64,000 nucleotides of DNA from DASVHS01 sp038244815 (GTDB lineage Bacteria > Acidobacteriota > Thermoanaerobaculia > Gp7-AA8). Where the stretch lies: NCBI GenBank assembly GCA_038244815.1, contig JBBRTB010000002.1:62001-126000 (forward strand), given 5' to 3'. Shown here in pieces: positions 43,206-52,034 of this stretch (the first letter of the stretch is position 1; each line of letters begins with the position of its first letter). Under the pieces are notes generated by a model. That model searched no databases. It saw nothing but the letters and a program-made list of their open reading frames with translations, and had not been told where the DNA came from. A program made the position numbers and the translations under genes.

Positions 43206-46016
43206 CTACGGAACCCACCGCGCCACGAACAGGTTCGTCACGTATCCCGTCGGATTGGCGCGATTCGACGCCCAGACCAGCCACCGGCCGTCGGGACTGA
43301 AAACCGGGAAGCCGTCGAAACCGGGCGCGAACGTGATGCGCTCCGGATCGCCGCCGGTCTTGGGAACGATGTACAGATCGAACTCGCGACGCTGGGGATC
43401 GCCGAGGTTCGAGGCGAAGATGATGCCCTTCCCGTCGGGAGTGAAGTACGGGCAGAAGTTCGCGGCGCCGTTCGACGTGATCTGCCGCGCGTTCGAGCCG
43501 TCTGCGTTTGCCACGAACAATTCCATGAGAGTGGGCTTGACGAGATTCTGTTTCAGCAGCGCGCGGTATTCGTCGAGCGCCGCTCCGGTCGGATGGTCAG
43601 CCCGCCAGACGATCTCCTTACAATCCGCGCTGTAGAACGCGCCGCCGTCGTATCCGGGAGTGTTCGTGAGCCGGCGCGTGACGTTTCCCTGTTCGTCCAT
43701 CTCGTAGAGATCGAGATCGCCGTCGCGCATGGACGTGAAGATGATCTTGCCGCCCTGATGACACCAGGTCGCTTCCGCGTCGTAGCCGGGGGAAGGAGCG
43801 AGGACGTGAAGGCCGGTCGCGGTCTGTTCGTAGATCTCATACGACGGATAGACCGGCCACACGTATCCCTTCGATCGGTCCGCCGGCGGCGGACACTCCG
43901 GCGATGTCCCTTCGGTCGACGCGTAGAGGATGCGGTCGGCTTTCGGATAGGAAAAGTAACCGCAGGTCGTGCGACCCTTTCCGCTGGAGACGAGCTTCGT
44001 CTCCCCGGTGGCAAGGTCCATCACGTACTGCTGATCGCAGGCGTTCTCCGCCGCATGCGCCTGGTAGATCAGCCTTTTCGAATCCGGACTCCAGTAGGCC
44101 TCGGCGTTCTCGCCGCCGAAGGTGAGCTGGCGGATGTCCTTGAGATGCTTCTCGCTTTCGAGCGTTTTCTCATAGGGCTTGCCGGCGTCGATCGATTCGG
44201 CGTGCGAGGGCGAGGCGGCGGGCGGCGGCGCGGCGCCTCTCGTGCCGAGCGTCGCGCGCAGCGTGACCCGTTCACCGTTGCGCAGGACGACCACGTCGAT
44301 GGTCTGGCCGGGCTTGTGGTCCTGCAGTGCGTAAGTCATGTCGTAGAGATTCTCGATCGTCGTTCCAGCCATCGAGACGATGACGTCGCCGCCGCGGATG
44401 CCCGCCTGATCGGCCGGCCCTCCCGGTCGGACGTCGGCAAGCTTGACTCCGCCCGTCGTCGCCTCCATCGCGCCGTAGTCGGGAACGGTGCCGAGGTATG
44501 CGCCATAGCCGCGGGAGTCACCCTCCTGCGCCGGCGCGGCGGAGGTGCGCGCGTATTGCGGGGTGACCCGTTCCGCGGCGACGTCCATCAGCACACTCGT
44601 CCCGAAGCCGGCCACGCGCTCCATGCCGGCGTAGTTGAGCGTGTCCGCTTTGTCATCGGGCGTGTGATAGCGCTCGTGCGCGCCCGTGAAGAGGTGCAGG
44701 ACCGGGACGCGCGCCGCGTAGAAGCTGGTCTGATCCGAGGGACCATAGCCGTCGCCCTTGGAGGTGACATCGAGCTTCGTCAGCGTGGCGGCGCGAGCGA
44801 TGACGTCGCTCCACTGCGCGGCCGAGTCGGTGCCGAAGACGATGAGACGGTCGTCGTGCAACTGGCCGACCATGTCGAGATTGATCATCGCCACCATCTT
44901 CGAGACCGGCAGCGGCGGATGGGCGACGAAGTAGGCCGAGCCGCCCAGCCCGACTTCCTCCGCCGAAAAGAGCGCGACCAGGACGGTGCGATGGTCCTTC
45001 ACGCCCTCCAGCTGTTTGCGAACCCGCGCGGCAATGGCCAGCACCGCGGCGTCGCCGGAGGCATTGTCGTCGGCGCCGTTGTGAATGGCGTGCACGTTCG
45101 GCCGCATCGAGCCGGTCCCGCCGTATCCGAGATGATCGTAGTGAGCGCCGATGACCACCACTTCGTTCGCGTGCGTGCCGCGGCCGGGAATCACTCCGGC
45201 AATGTTCTCGGCATTCGCATACGTGGCGCGGACGTCGGCGTTGCCGTCGATGTGGAGGCCCAGGGGGCGCGAGCGTGGTTTTAGATCGGCGTCGACCGCT
45301 TTCTGGAACTCGGCCAGATCGATCCACTTCTGCGCGACCGACGTCTTCACCTGCAGGACGGGGATCCCGGCCGGACTCTCCGGGCCGTCGTTCTTGAGCG
45401 CGGGCACGCGGTCCTTCTCGTCGGCCTGCAGCGGGCCGGTGGTGAAGATCACGGCGACGGCGCCGCGCTCGCGCGCCTGCAGAACTTTGTAACGCATGGC
45501 CGACCAGCGGCTCGGCCGGCGGCCGTCAAAGATCGATTTCTCGTCTTTTTCCTGCGGCTCGTAACGCAGCATCAGCGCGACCTTTCCCTTGAGGTCGACG
45601 CCATCGAGCTCCCGATAATCGAGTGGAGGGGCCTCGATACCATAGCCGGCGAAGACGATCTCGCCGGAGAACGCACCGGAGCTCGAGAAGCCGAGCGGCG
45701 TCCAATCCTCGCGGGCCACTCCCGAGAGCGCGTTGTTCGCGCCGAGAGTCACACCGATCTTGACAGGAAAGGGCTGCCGATACGATTTGCCGAATGCCGG
45801 CTGGAGACCGACGGCGCGCATGCGCTGCTCCAGATAGCCGGCCGCACGCTTCAGCCCCTCGGTGCCCAGCCCGCGACCTTCCTGCGCGTCGGCGGCGAGG
45901 AAGTACACGTCCTTTTCGAGTTGCCCGGTTGCCGGGTTACCCGCTCGCTGAGGAGAAGCAGCGAGAAGCGACAAAGAAGCGACCAAGATACCCAGAGTTC
46001 CAGCGACCTTCATCAT
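43206..46016 (-). CDS. Secreted M28 metallopeptidase with PDZ domain and TolB-like propeller
   Basis: A 936-residue exported protein. After a signal peptide (about 1-24) come a PA-like insert (about 100-220), an M28 zinc aminopeptidase core with ligands in GAHYDHLG, GADDNASG, SAEEVGLGG, INLDMVG and YHTPDD (about 270-470), a PDZ domain (about 535-615: GPADQAGIRGGDVIVSM) and a beta-propeller of TolB/WD40-like blades (about 650-935: AYWSPDSKRLIY, VFSPDGRWLVWASN). The start ATG overlaps the stop of the upstream gene (TAATG), so the two are coupled. Such fusion suggests substrate capture by the propeller and PDZ parts. Confidence 0.88.
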   Translation of the reverse strand: MMKVAGTLGILVASLSLLAASPQRAGNPATGQLEKDVYFLAADAQEGRGLGTEGLKRAAGYLEQRMRAVGLQPAFGKSYRQPFPVKIGVTLGANNALSGVAREDWTPLGFSSSGAFSGEIVFAGYGIEAPPLDYRELDGVDLKGKVALMLRYEPQEKDEKSIFDGRRPSRWSAMRYKVLQARERGAVAVIFTTGPLQADEKDRVPALKNDGPESPAGIPVLQVKTSVAQKWIDLAEFQKAVDADLKPRSRPLGLHIDGNADVRATYANAENIAGVIPGRGTHANEVVVIGAHYDHLGYGGTGSMRPNVHAIHNGADDNASGDAAVLAIAARVRKQLEGVKDHRTVLVALFSAEEVGLGGSAYFVAHPPLPVSKMVAMINLDMVGQLHDDRLIVFGTDSAAQWSDVIARAATLTKLDVTSKGDGYGPSDQTSFYAARVPVLHLFTGAHERYHTPDDKADTLNYAGMERVAGFGTSVLMDVAAERVTPQYARTSAAPAQEGDSRGYGAYLGTVPDYGAMEATTGGVKLADVRPGGPADQAGIRGGDVIVSMAGTTIENLYDMTYALQDHKPGQTIDVVVLRNGERVTLRATLGTRGAAPPPAASPSHAESIDAGKPYEKTLESEKHLKDIRQLTFGGENAEAYWSPDSKRLIYQAHAAENACDQQYVMDLATGETKLVSSGKGRTTCGYFSYPKADRILYASTEGTSPECPPPADRSKGYVWPVYPSYEIYEQTATGLHVLAPSPGYDAEATWCHQGGKIIFTSMRDGDLDLYEMDEQGNVTRRLTNTPGYDGGAFYSADCKEIVWRADHPTGAALDEYRALLKQNLVKPTLMELFVANADGSNARQITSNGAANFCPYFTPDGKGIIFASNLGDPQRREFDLYIVPKTGGDPERITFAPGFDGFPVFSPDGRWLVWASNRANPTGYVTNLFVARWVP

Positions 46017-46990
46017 TACCATCCCAACACGTACGCGAACATCAGCGGCGCCACGATCGAGGCATCCGACTCGATCACGTGCGAGGGCGTATCGACGCCC
46101 AGCTTGCCCCAGGTGATCTTCTCGTTGGGCACCGCGCCGGAGTACGAGCCGAAGCTCGTCGTCGAATCGCTGATCTGGCAGAAGTAGCCCCACAGCGGCA
46201 CGCTCGTGCGCTGCAGGTCCTGGTGAAGCATCGGCACGACGCAGATCGGAAAGTCGCCGGCGATGCCGCCGCCGATCTGAAAGAACCCGATCGAGGACTG
46301 GGCGGAGAGGCGCGTGTACCAGTCCGCAAGCTCGATCATGTACTCGATGCCCGTGCGCACCGTGTGCACGTTCTTCACGTCGCCGGAGATGCAGTGGCCG
46401 GTGTACATGTTGCCGAGGGTGGAGTCCTCCCATCCCGGGACGAACATCGGCAGGTTCTTCTCCGCGGCGGCGATCATCCAACTGTGTTTCGGGTCGATCT
46501 GGTAGGACTCCTCGATCGACCCGTCGCGTAGAATCTCATACATAAATTCATGCGGAAAAAGACACTTCTTTTCTTTGTCTTTTTTCTCCCAGTGCCGCAG
46601 CACCGCCGCCTCGATCCGCCGCATGGCCTCACCCTCGGGGATGCATGTATCCGTGACCCGGTTCATGTGACGGTCGAGCAACCCCTTCTCGTCCTGAGCG
46701 CTCAGGTAGCGGTAGTGCGGCACGCGCTCGTAGTGATCGTGCGCCACCAGATTGAAGATGTCCTCCTCCAGGTTCGCGCCCGTGCAGCTGATGCCGTGAA
46801 TCTTGTCCTGGCGGATCATCTCGGCCAGCGAGATGCCCAGCTCCGCGGTGGACATGGCCCCGGCCAGCGTGACCAGCATCTTTCCACCTCGATCGAGATG
46901 CCTGATGTAGTCGTCCGACGCCGCGCGCAAGGCCGCCGCGTTGAAGTGACGATAGTGATGCTGAATGAATTTCGTGATGGGACCGGACAT
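46016..46990 (-). CDS. Deoxyhypusine synthase-like protein
   Basis: A 324-residue homologue of eukaryotic and archaeal deoxyhypusine synthase. It keeps the NAD-binding pattern (MLVTLAGAMSTAELG, SCTGANLEEDIFNL), a GGGIAGDFPICVVP block and the catalytic-Lys region ITWGKLGVD, equivalent to human Lys329. Bacteria lack eIF5A, so the natural substrate is probably a polyamine or a different protein. Start at ATG 46990. It is coupled to the following M28 protease by a TAATG overlap, with no obvious reason. Confidence 0.82.
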   Translation of the reverse strand: MSGPITKFIQHHYRHFNAAALRAASDDYIRHLDRGGKMLVTLAGAMSTAELGISLAEMIRQDKIHGISCTGANLEEDIFNLVAHDHYERVPHYRYLSAQDEKGLLDRHMNRVTDTCIPEGEAMRRIEAAVLRHWEKKDKEKKCLFPHEFMYEILRDGSIEESYQIDPKHSWMIAAAEKNLPMFVPGWEDSTLGNMYTGHCISGDVKNVHTVRTGIEYMIELADWYTRLSAQSSIGFFQIGGGIAGDFPICVVPMLHQDLQRTSVPLWGYFCQISDSTTSFGSYSGAVPNEKITWGKLGVDTPSHVIESDASIVAPLMFAYVLGW

Positions 46991-47117
46991 GTACGCTCCT
47001 GGAAGACGCATCGTACTTCGGGACGTGTCGTCTGCCGAATCCCGAGTTTCGAGCGCGGATGAAACTCCCTCACTGCTCCTGCGTAATCTCCTCCGATGTC
47101 ACATTGCTGTGTCTCGC

Positions 47118-47146
47118 TTGACAGGTCCGTCTCCGAACGTTATTTT
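47118..47146 (+). promoter_or_regulatory. Promoter of the BlaI-M56 operon
   Basis: TTGACA (47118-47123), 17 bases, TATTTT (47141-47146); start expected near 47153, inside the palindrome described next. Confidence 0.65.
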
Positions 47147-47164
47147 TCCAGCACATGCTGGAAA
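47145..47164 (+). promoter_or_regulatory. Palindromic operator candidate for the BlaI-like repressor
   Basis: A perfect inverted repeat with 9-base arms TTTCCAGCA and TGCTGGAAA around CA. It overlaps the -10 and the expected transcript start, the classic place for repression, 30 bases before the blaI-like start codon. Confidence 0.6.
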
Positions 47165-47193
47165 TTCAGCAGCATGGCGGGAGTACGAAACCG

Positions 47194-47574
47194 ATGGCAA
47201 AACAACACGAACTGAGCCGCCGCGAGCGCGAGATGATGAACATCATCTTCCGCAACGGGAAGGCCACGGCGAACGAAGTCATGGAAAAGATGGCCGATGC
47301 ACCGAGCTATTCGGCGGTGCGGGCCACGCTGCGCGTGCTGGAGCAGAAGGGGCACGTGAAACATCACCACGACGGAGCCCGCTACGTGTATCTGCCCACC
47401 ATGCCGCGAGAGAAAGCGGGCCTCTCCGCGCTCGACCTGTTGCTGGCCACGTTTTTCGACGGCTCAGCGGCAAATGTCGTGGCTACGCTGCTGGAACGAA
47501 AAGAGAGGCTGACTTCCGAGGAGCTTGACCGTCTATCGAGCCTGATCGACCAGGCGCGGAAGGAGGGACGCTGA
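47194..47574 (+). CDS. BlaI/MecI-family winged-helix repressor
   Basis: A 126-residue repressor. The wHTH reads LSRREREMMNIIFRNGKATANEVMEKM, then YSAVRATLRVLEQKGHVKH with the HDGARYVY wing; the C-terminal 50 residues form the dimerisation helices. Homologues repress genes until a membrane M56 protease inactivates them. I chose the ATG at 47194; an earlier ATG at 47155 would fall inside the operator. The next gene, one base downstream, is an M56 protease, giving the standard pair. Confidence 0.85.
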   Translation: MAKQHELSRREREMMNIIFRNGKATANEVMEKMADAPSYSAVRATLRVLEQKGHVKHHHDGARYVYLPTMPREKAGLSALDLLLATFFDGSAANVVATLLERKERLTSEELDRLSSLIDQARKEGR

Positions 47575-47575
47575 C

Positions 47576-49933
47576 ATGTCCATGATCGACCTGGCAACCC
47601 GCGTACAGTCGCTTGGGCTCACCTTGCCCGCCGTGATCGTCGTCCTCAAAGCGACGCTCATTCTGGCCATCGCACGCGTCCTGCTCCTGGCGGTGCCCCG
47701 CCTTTCCGCCGCGTCCAAACATCTCGGCATCACACTCGTGCTCTGCAGCGTCCTGGCCATGCCCATCATCGCGCTGGCGCTGCCGGCGTGGCGGGTGGCC
47801 GTTCTGCCGAGCCAGCCGGTGACGCAACCGCAGCAGACGGCGACGCCGGCGAAGGCCCAGCCGAAAACGATCGGGGCGACCGGCGACGACGACGAGCTCC
47901 CCGGCAACACCGTGGCCACGGCGATCACCGTGGCCAAGGCCGCGCACGTGGTTCCGGAGGCCAGGCTCGACGCGGTCTCGCGCGCACTGGAGACCCTGCG
48001 GGAAAGCTGGCAGGGCTTTCTGGTCATCGGCGTCCTGGCGGCGTCGCTGGCTCTCCTGCTGCGCATGATGGCGGGCGTGGCGGGGGTCGGCCTGGTGGCT
48101 CGACGCAGCTCCGAAATCACCGACGAGGTGGCCTTGCGCGAGCTCGATCGCGCCTGCGATCACCTTCGTCTTGCGCGCGAGGTCCACCTGCTCCGTTCGA
48201 GCAACGTCAGCGTTCCGGTGGTGTGGGGACTGGCCAAGCCGATCCTGCTTCTGCCCGCTTCCTCGGCCGAGTGGCCCGCGGAGCGGCTGCGTGTCGTGCT
48301 GCTGCACGAGCTCGCGCACGTGAAGCGTCTGGACGGGTTGACGCTGCTCGTCACCAAGGCCGCCGTGGCCCTGTTCTGGTTCCATCCTCTGATGTGGTCG
48401 CTCGAGAACATCGCCCGCGCCGAATGCGAGCGCGCCTGCGACGATCTCGTCCTCGAGGCCGGCACGAAGGCTTCCGACTACGCCGAACATCTGCTGTCGA
48501 TCGCCAAGGCATTGCCGCGCGTCGATCCGTTCCGCTCCGTCACGCTGGCCATGTCCCGTCGCTCCCAGCTCGAAGGCCGGCTGCTCTCGATCCTGCAGCC
48601 CCATGTCCGGCGCGGCAATTTCTCATTGAGCGCAGTCGGGGCGATCGCGGCGCTGTCGCTGCTCCTGCTTGTGCCGTTCGCCTCCGTGCGACTGGTTGCA
48701 GCGCCGCAGCCCTCGTCGTCCACCGTGACGGTCGTCGCCGATCGCAACAACCCCAAGCCGGCCGTCCTCGATCTCGACAAACTCATCGACACGTCCGACG
48801 TGCTGCTCGCGAAATACGAGCGACTGACCAATCGCAAGGCGCCGGCGACGGGCCGGGAGTGGTACCAGCGCGCCTACGAACTGCACAACAACGATCACTT
48901 CCGCGAGGCCATCGAGGGATTCAAGCAGGCCATCGCCCACGGCTATCGCGTCGAGGACTCGATGTACAACATCGCCTGTGGGTATGCGCAGCTCGACGAC
49001 GCACCAGACTCCGTGAAGTGGCTGCGCGATGCCATCAACGCCGGCTACGACAATTACGGCCACATCGCCGGCGACTCCGACCTCGATCCCATCCGCGAGA
49101 CGGCTCTGTTCAAGGGCGTGATGGCGGAGGCGCCGGATCGTGAGCGCCGCAAGAGCGAGGATCGCCTCGATTCCACGATGCGCCGCTATCAATCCCTGAA
49201 GGCGCTCCCGAATGCCGACGCCAGCGCGTGGTTCTCCATCGGCTACGAGATGCTGCCGCTCCGCCAGTACGACCAGAGCATCGACGCATTCAAACAGGCC
49301 CTGGCAAAGGGATACAAGCCGTCGACGACGATGTACAACATCGCCTGCGGTTACGCCCGCAAGGGCGACGTCGCCTCGGGCATGCAGTGGCTGCAGAAGG
49401 CCGTCCAGGAAGGCTTCGACTCCATCGACAAACTCGACGACGACTCCGACATCGACAATCTTCGAGGCGATCCGAGGTTCGGCGATCTCAAGAAGATGGC
49501 CACGGACCTCCGGCTGCAACCCGGCAACAACATCCTGAGCAAATGGCTCGGCGACGACAGCGACTGGGTGGACGCCCTTCCCCGTTTCCGCTCCCTCACC
49601 CAGAAATACCCGAACCTCGGCCGCCCCTGGTTCAACCTCGGCTTCGCCGCGCTGCAGGCCGGACAGAATCAGGAGAGCATCAGCGCGTTCAAGCGGGCGC
49701 TCGATCTGAACTACCGCCCCTCGACCTCGATGTACAACATCGCCTGCGGTTATGCCCGTTCGAATCAGAATGAGACCGCCATCGACTGGCTGCAGAAAGC
49801 GCGCGGCGCCGGGTTCGAGCTGGGCAACTACATCGACAGGGACGACGACCTGAACAGTCTCCGCTCCGATCCGCGCTTCCGCAAGCTGCGCCGCGAGGTG
49901 CGAGCGGAGAGAGACAAGAACGAAGAGAACTGA
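47576..49933 (+). CDS. BlaR1-like M56 membrane metallopeptidase with TPR sensor region
   Basis: A 785-residue membrane protein. Helices near 15-40, 48-72 and 147-170 precede the zinc protease motif HELAH (244-248) and a downstream AECERACDD acidic ligand region; a further helix lies at about 352-373. The C-terminal part has three tetratricopeptide-like modules of about 125 residues, each with an MYNIACGYA motif (463-471, 586-594, 719-727), in place of the penicillin-binding domain of BlaR1. Expected role: sense a signal and cleave or derepress through the BlaI-like partner. The signal is unknown. Confidence 0.82.
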   Translation: MSMIDLATRVQSLGLTLPAVIVVLKATLILAIARVLLLAVPRLSAASKHLGITLVLCSVLAMPIIALALPAWRVAVLPSQPVTQPQQTATPAKAQPKTIGATGDDDELPGNTVATAITVAKAAHVVPEARLDAVSRALETLRESWQGFLVIGVLAASLALLLRMMAGVAGVGLVARRSSEITDEVALRELDRACDHLRLAREVHLLRSSNVSVPVVWGLAKPILLLPASSAEWPAERLRVVLLHELAHVKRLDGLTLLVTKAAVALFWFHPLMWSLENIARAECERACDDLVLEAGTKASDYAEHLLSIAKALPRVDPFRSVTLAMSRRSQLEGRLLSILQPHVRRGNFSLSAVGAIAALSLLLLVPFASVRLVAAPQPSSSTVTVVADRNNPKPAVLDLDKLIDTSDVLLAKYERLTNRKAPATGREWYQRAYELHNNDHFREAIEGFKQAIAHGYRVEDSMYNIACGYAQLDDAPDSVKWLRDAINAGYDNYGHIAGDSDLDPIRETALFKGVMAEAPDRERRKSEDRLDSTMRRYQSLKALPNADASAWFSIGYEMLPLRQYDQSIDAFKQALAKGYKPSTTMYNIACGYARKGDVASGMQWLQKAVQEGFDSIDKLDDDSDIDNLRGDPRFGDLKKMATDLRLQPGNNILSKWLGDDSDWVDALPRFRSLTQKYPNLGRPWFNLGFAALQAGQNQESISAFKRALDLNYRPSTSMYNIACGYARSNQNETAIDWLQKARGAGFELGNYIDRDDDLNSLRSDPRFRKLRREVRAERDKNEEN

Positions 49934-49936
49934 CAG

Positions 49937-49958
49937 GGGCCGGCTGGCGAGCCGGCCC
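49937..49958. repeat. Palindrome between convergent genes
   Basis: GGGCCGGCT (49937-49945), GGCG, AGCCGGCCC (49950-49958): a perfect 9-bp stem between the M56 gene and the TetR gene, touching the TetR stop codon. It has no T-run. It may work as a weak bidirectional terminator or be a dispersed repeat. Confidence 0.65.
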
Positions 49959-50617
49959 TACGTTCTCAACATTCCGTGGCGCAGGATCCGCGAGATGTCG
50001 CTCACCACCTCGTCGGTGCCCTTCCCGAAGTGGTCCTTGACGCCGAACAGAATTTCGATCGAGAAGTAGTTGTAGAAGATGCGCGTGGCCAGCATGACCG
50101 CGGAGATCGGCGACAGCCCTTCCTGCAGCCGCGTCCTCAGCTCATCCTCCATCCCGTGGGCCTTGAGGAAGGCGTTGAAGCGATCGGCCATGCTCTCGTA
50201 GAACTTGCGCACGTGGGATCCGTCGAACTCCACGACGTCGACATAGATCAGCGCGACGTATTCGCGGTATTCGTGCACGGTATCGCGCGCGGCACGGCCG
50301 AGGGCCTCGAGGTTGTCCGGAAAGGTGCCGCTGGCCAGGGCCCGGTTGAACGGGAACTCCGGCGTCGTCATGGCTTGGAAATAGCGGTCCAGCAAGGCCC
50401 GGAAGATGCTCTCCTTGTCGGGAAAGTGATGGTAGACGTTTCCCTTCGAAAGCCCCGCTGTCTCCGCAATGTCGCGGACGCCGGTGGCCCCGTAGCCCTG
50501 GTGTGAGAAGAGGGTCAGCGCGGCCTCGAGGATCTGCTGCCGGCTGCGCTCCGAGCGCTCTTCCTGCGTCTGGGGCCGCTTTCTGGTTCCCAATCGCCGT
50601 TCAGGATAGCTGCTCAC
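49958..50617 (-). CDS. TetR/AcrR-family regulator
   Basis: A 219-residue repressor. The N-terminal helix-turn-helix reads RQQILEAALTLFSHQGYGATG then VRDIAETAGLSKGNVYHHF, typical for the family; the C-terminal ligand domain (about 75-215) is all-helical. I prefer the GTG at 50617 with AGGAAA upstream; the ATG at 50644 would add nine residues. It is the last gene of the operon that starts with the TonB receptor, and overlaps the ligase gene, so it probably controls the operon at the palindrome near 57.35 kb. Confidence 0.85.
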   Translation of the reverse strand: MSSYPERRLGTRKRPQTQEERSERSRQQILEAALTLFSHQGYGATGVRDIAETAGLSKGNVYHHFPDKESIFRALLDRYFQAMTTPEFPFNRALASGTFPDNLEALGRAARDTVHEYREYVALIYVDVVEFDGSHVRKFYESMADRFNAFLKAHGMEDELRTRLQEGLSPISAVMLATRIFYNYFSIEILFGVKDHFGKGTDEVVSDISRILRHGMLRT

Positions 50618-52034
50618 GCAGTTTTCCTTTCTCGACTTTTCCATAAGGGGTGCGCGGGAGTGCCTCGACGAAGACGAACCGCTTCGGCACTTTGTATCTC
50701 GAGATGCGGCCGTTGAGATACGAGGCCAGCTCCTCGGCGGTCACATCGCGCGCGACGACGAACGCCACACCCGCCTCGCCCCAGGTCGCGTCCGTCACGG
50801 CGATGACGGCGGCGTCGGCGACCGCGGGATGCTGCACGAGCTCCCCCTCGATCTCTGCCGGATAGACGTTGACACCGCCGCTGATGAACATCTCCTTCCT
50901 GCGCCCGGCGATGTAGAAGAAGCCGTCGTCATCGCGGCGGGCCAGGTCGCCCGTGCGAAACCAGCCGCCGTCGAGATACGACTCGCGTGTCGCCGCCTCG
51001 TTGTTCCAGTATCCGAGGCTGACGTGCGGACCGCGGATGTACATCTCGCCCACCTCGCCGTCCATGTCCCGCAGTTCGACCTCCGTGTACATCATCGGGC
51101 GGCCGATCGATCCCGGCTTCCGGTACGAATCGTCGACGGTCATGGTGAAGCAGTTCACGCCCACTTCCGTCATCCCGTAGCCCTGCTTGAAGACGACGCC
51201 CCGCTTCTGGTACGCCTCGATGAGGTACGCGGGCAGCGGCGCGCCGCCGCTGATGAACCAGCGAACGTGCTGGAGACCGACCGTGGCGAACTCCGGCGCT
51301 TCCATGAGCACTTTCCAGATCGTCGGCACGCCCAGGACCACGGTGCAGTGCTCGCGTTCGATGGTCCGCCAGACCTCGGTCACGTTGAAGCTCTTGTGCA
51401 GAACGATCGTGCCTCCGGCGCAGAAGATGGGGATGAGAAACGCGGCCAGCCCGCCGGCGTGGTACATCGGCGTGAACACCGGACTGACGTCGTCGTCCCG
51501 CAGCCCCCAGTTGATCGCCGTGTTGTAGCCGTTGAACAGCAGTTGCCGCCGCGGGATCATCACGCCCTTCGGCCTTCCGGTCGTGCCGGATGTGTACAGA
51601 AGGCAGAACACATCTTCAGCGGAACCGGCTGCCGGTTTCCGGCTACCGGTTTCCGAGTCCGCGGCGAGGGCCAGCGGGTAACCGGTAACCGGCAACGTGT
51701 TCGAGAATTCAGGTCCGTACCAGAGCGCTTTCATCCCGCAGTCTTCGACGATCTGCCCGAGCTCGTGACCGGTGGCGCGCGTCGAGAGCGGAACGGCGAT
51801 CGCGCCGGTCCGGCCGGCGGCGAAGAAGAACGCCACATAGTCGATCGAGTTGTGCGCGAGCATGCCGTAGCGTTCGCCCGCGCCGATGCCCGCGTGCCGC
51901 AATGTGGCGGCAGCGCGGTCGGTTCGATCGCTCAGTTCCGCGTACGTGAGGCGCTCACCGGTCTCGAGCGAGACGATGGCCAGCTTCTCCGGCGTGACGC
52001 GCGCGCGCTCGGCTAGGAGATCGCCGTCAAACAT
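50601..52034 (-). CDS. AMP-dependent acyl-CoA synthetase/ligase
   Basis: A 477-residue adenylate-forming enzyme. The P-loop-like motif YTSGTTGRPKG is at 147-157; later motifs are a GYGMTEVG block, GWFRTGDLARRDDDGFFYIAGRRKEM and the catalytic-Lys end PYGKVEKGKLRE. It would activate a carboxylate as acyl-AMP. Residues about 113-137 are a strange insert built from CCGGTTA/CCGGAAA repeats at DNA level. The ATG at 52034 overlaps the hydrolase gene by 22 bases; a longer frame upstream is only overlap. Confidence 0.88.
   Translation of the reverse strand: MFDGDLLAERARVTPEKLAIVSLETGERLTYAELSDRTDRAAATLRHAGIGAGERYGMLAHNSIDYVAFFFAAGRTGAIAVPLSTRATGHELGQIVEDCGMKALWYGPEFSNTLPVTGYPLALAADSETGSRKPAAGSAEDVFCLLYTSGTTGRPKGVMIPRRQLLFNGYNTAINWGLRDDDVSPVFTPMYHAGGLAAFLIPIFCAGGTIVLHKSFNVTEVWRTIEREHCTVVLGVPTIWKVLMEAPEFATVGLQHVRWFISGGAPLPAYLIEAYQKRGVVFKQGYGMTEVGVNCFTMTVDDSYRKPGSIGRPMMYTEVELRDMDGEVGEMYIRGPHVSLGYWNNEAATRESYLDGGWFRTGDLARRDDDGFFYIAGRRKEMFISGGVNVYPAEIEGELVQHPAVADAAVIAVTDATWGEAGVAFVVARDVTAEELASYLNGRISRYKVPKRFVFVEALPRTPYGKVEKGKLREQLS
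51621..51698 (-). repeat. In-frame repeat insert within the AMP-ligase gene
   Basis: On the minus strand the segment holds GCCGGTTACCGGTTACC near one end and GGAAACCGGTAGCCGGAAAC near the other, two related seven-base tandem words in inverted relation. It encodes about 26 low-complexity residues placed before the YTSGTTG motif. The frame is kept. Confidence 0.6.
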
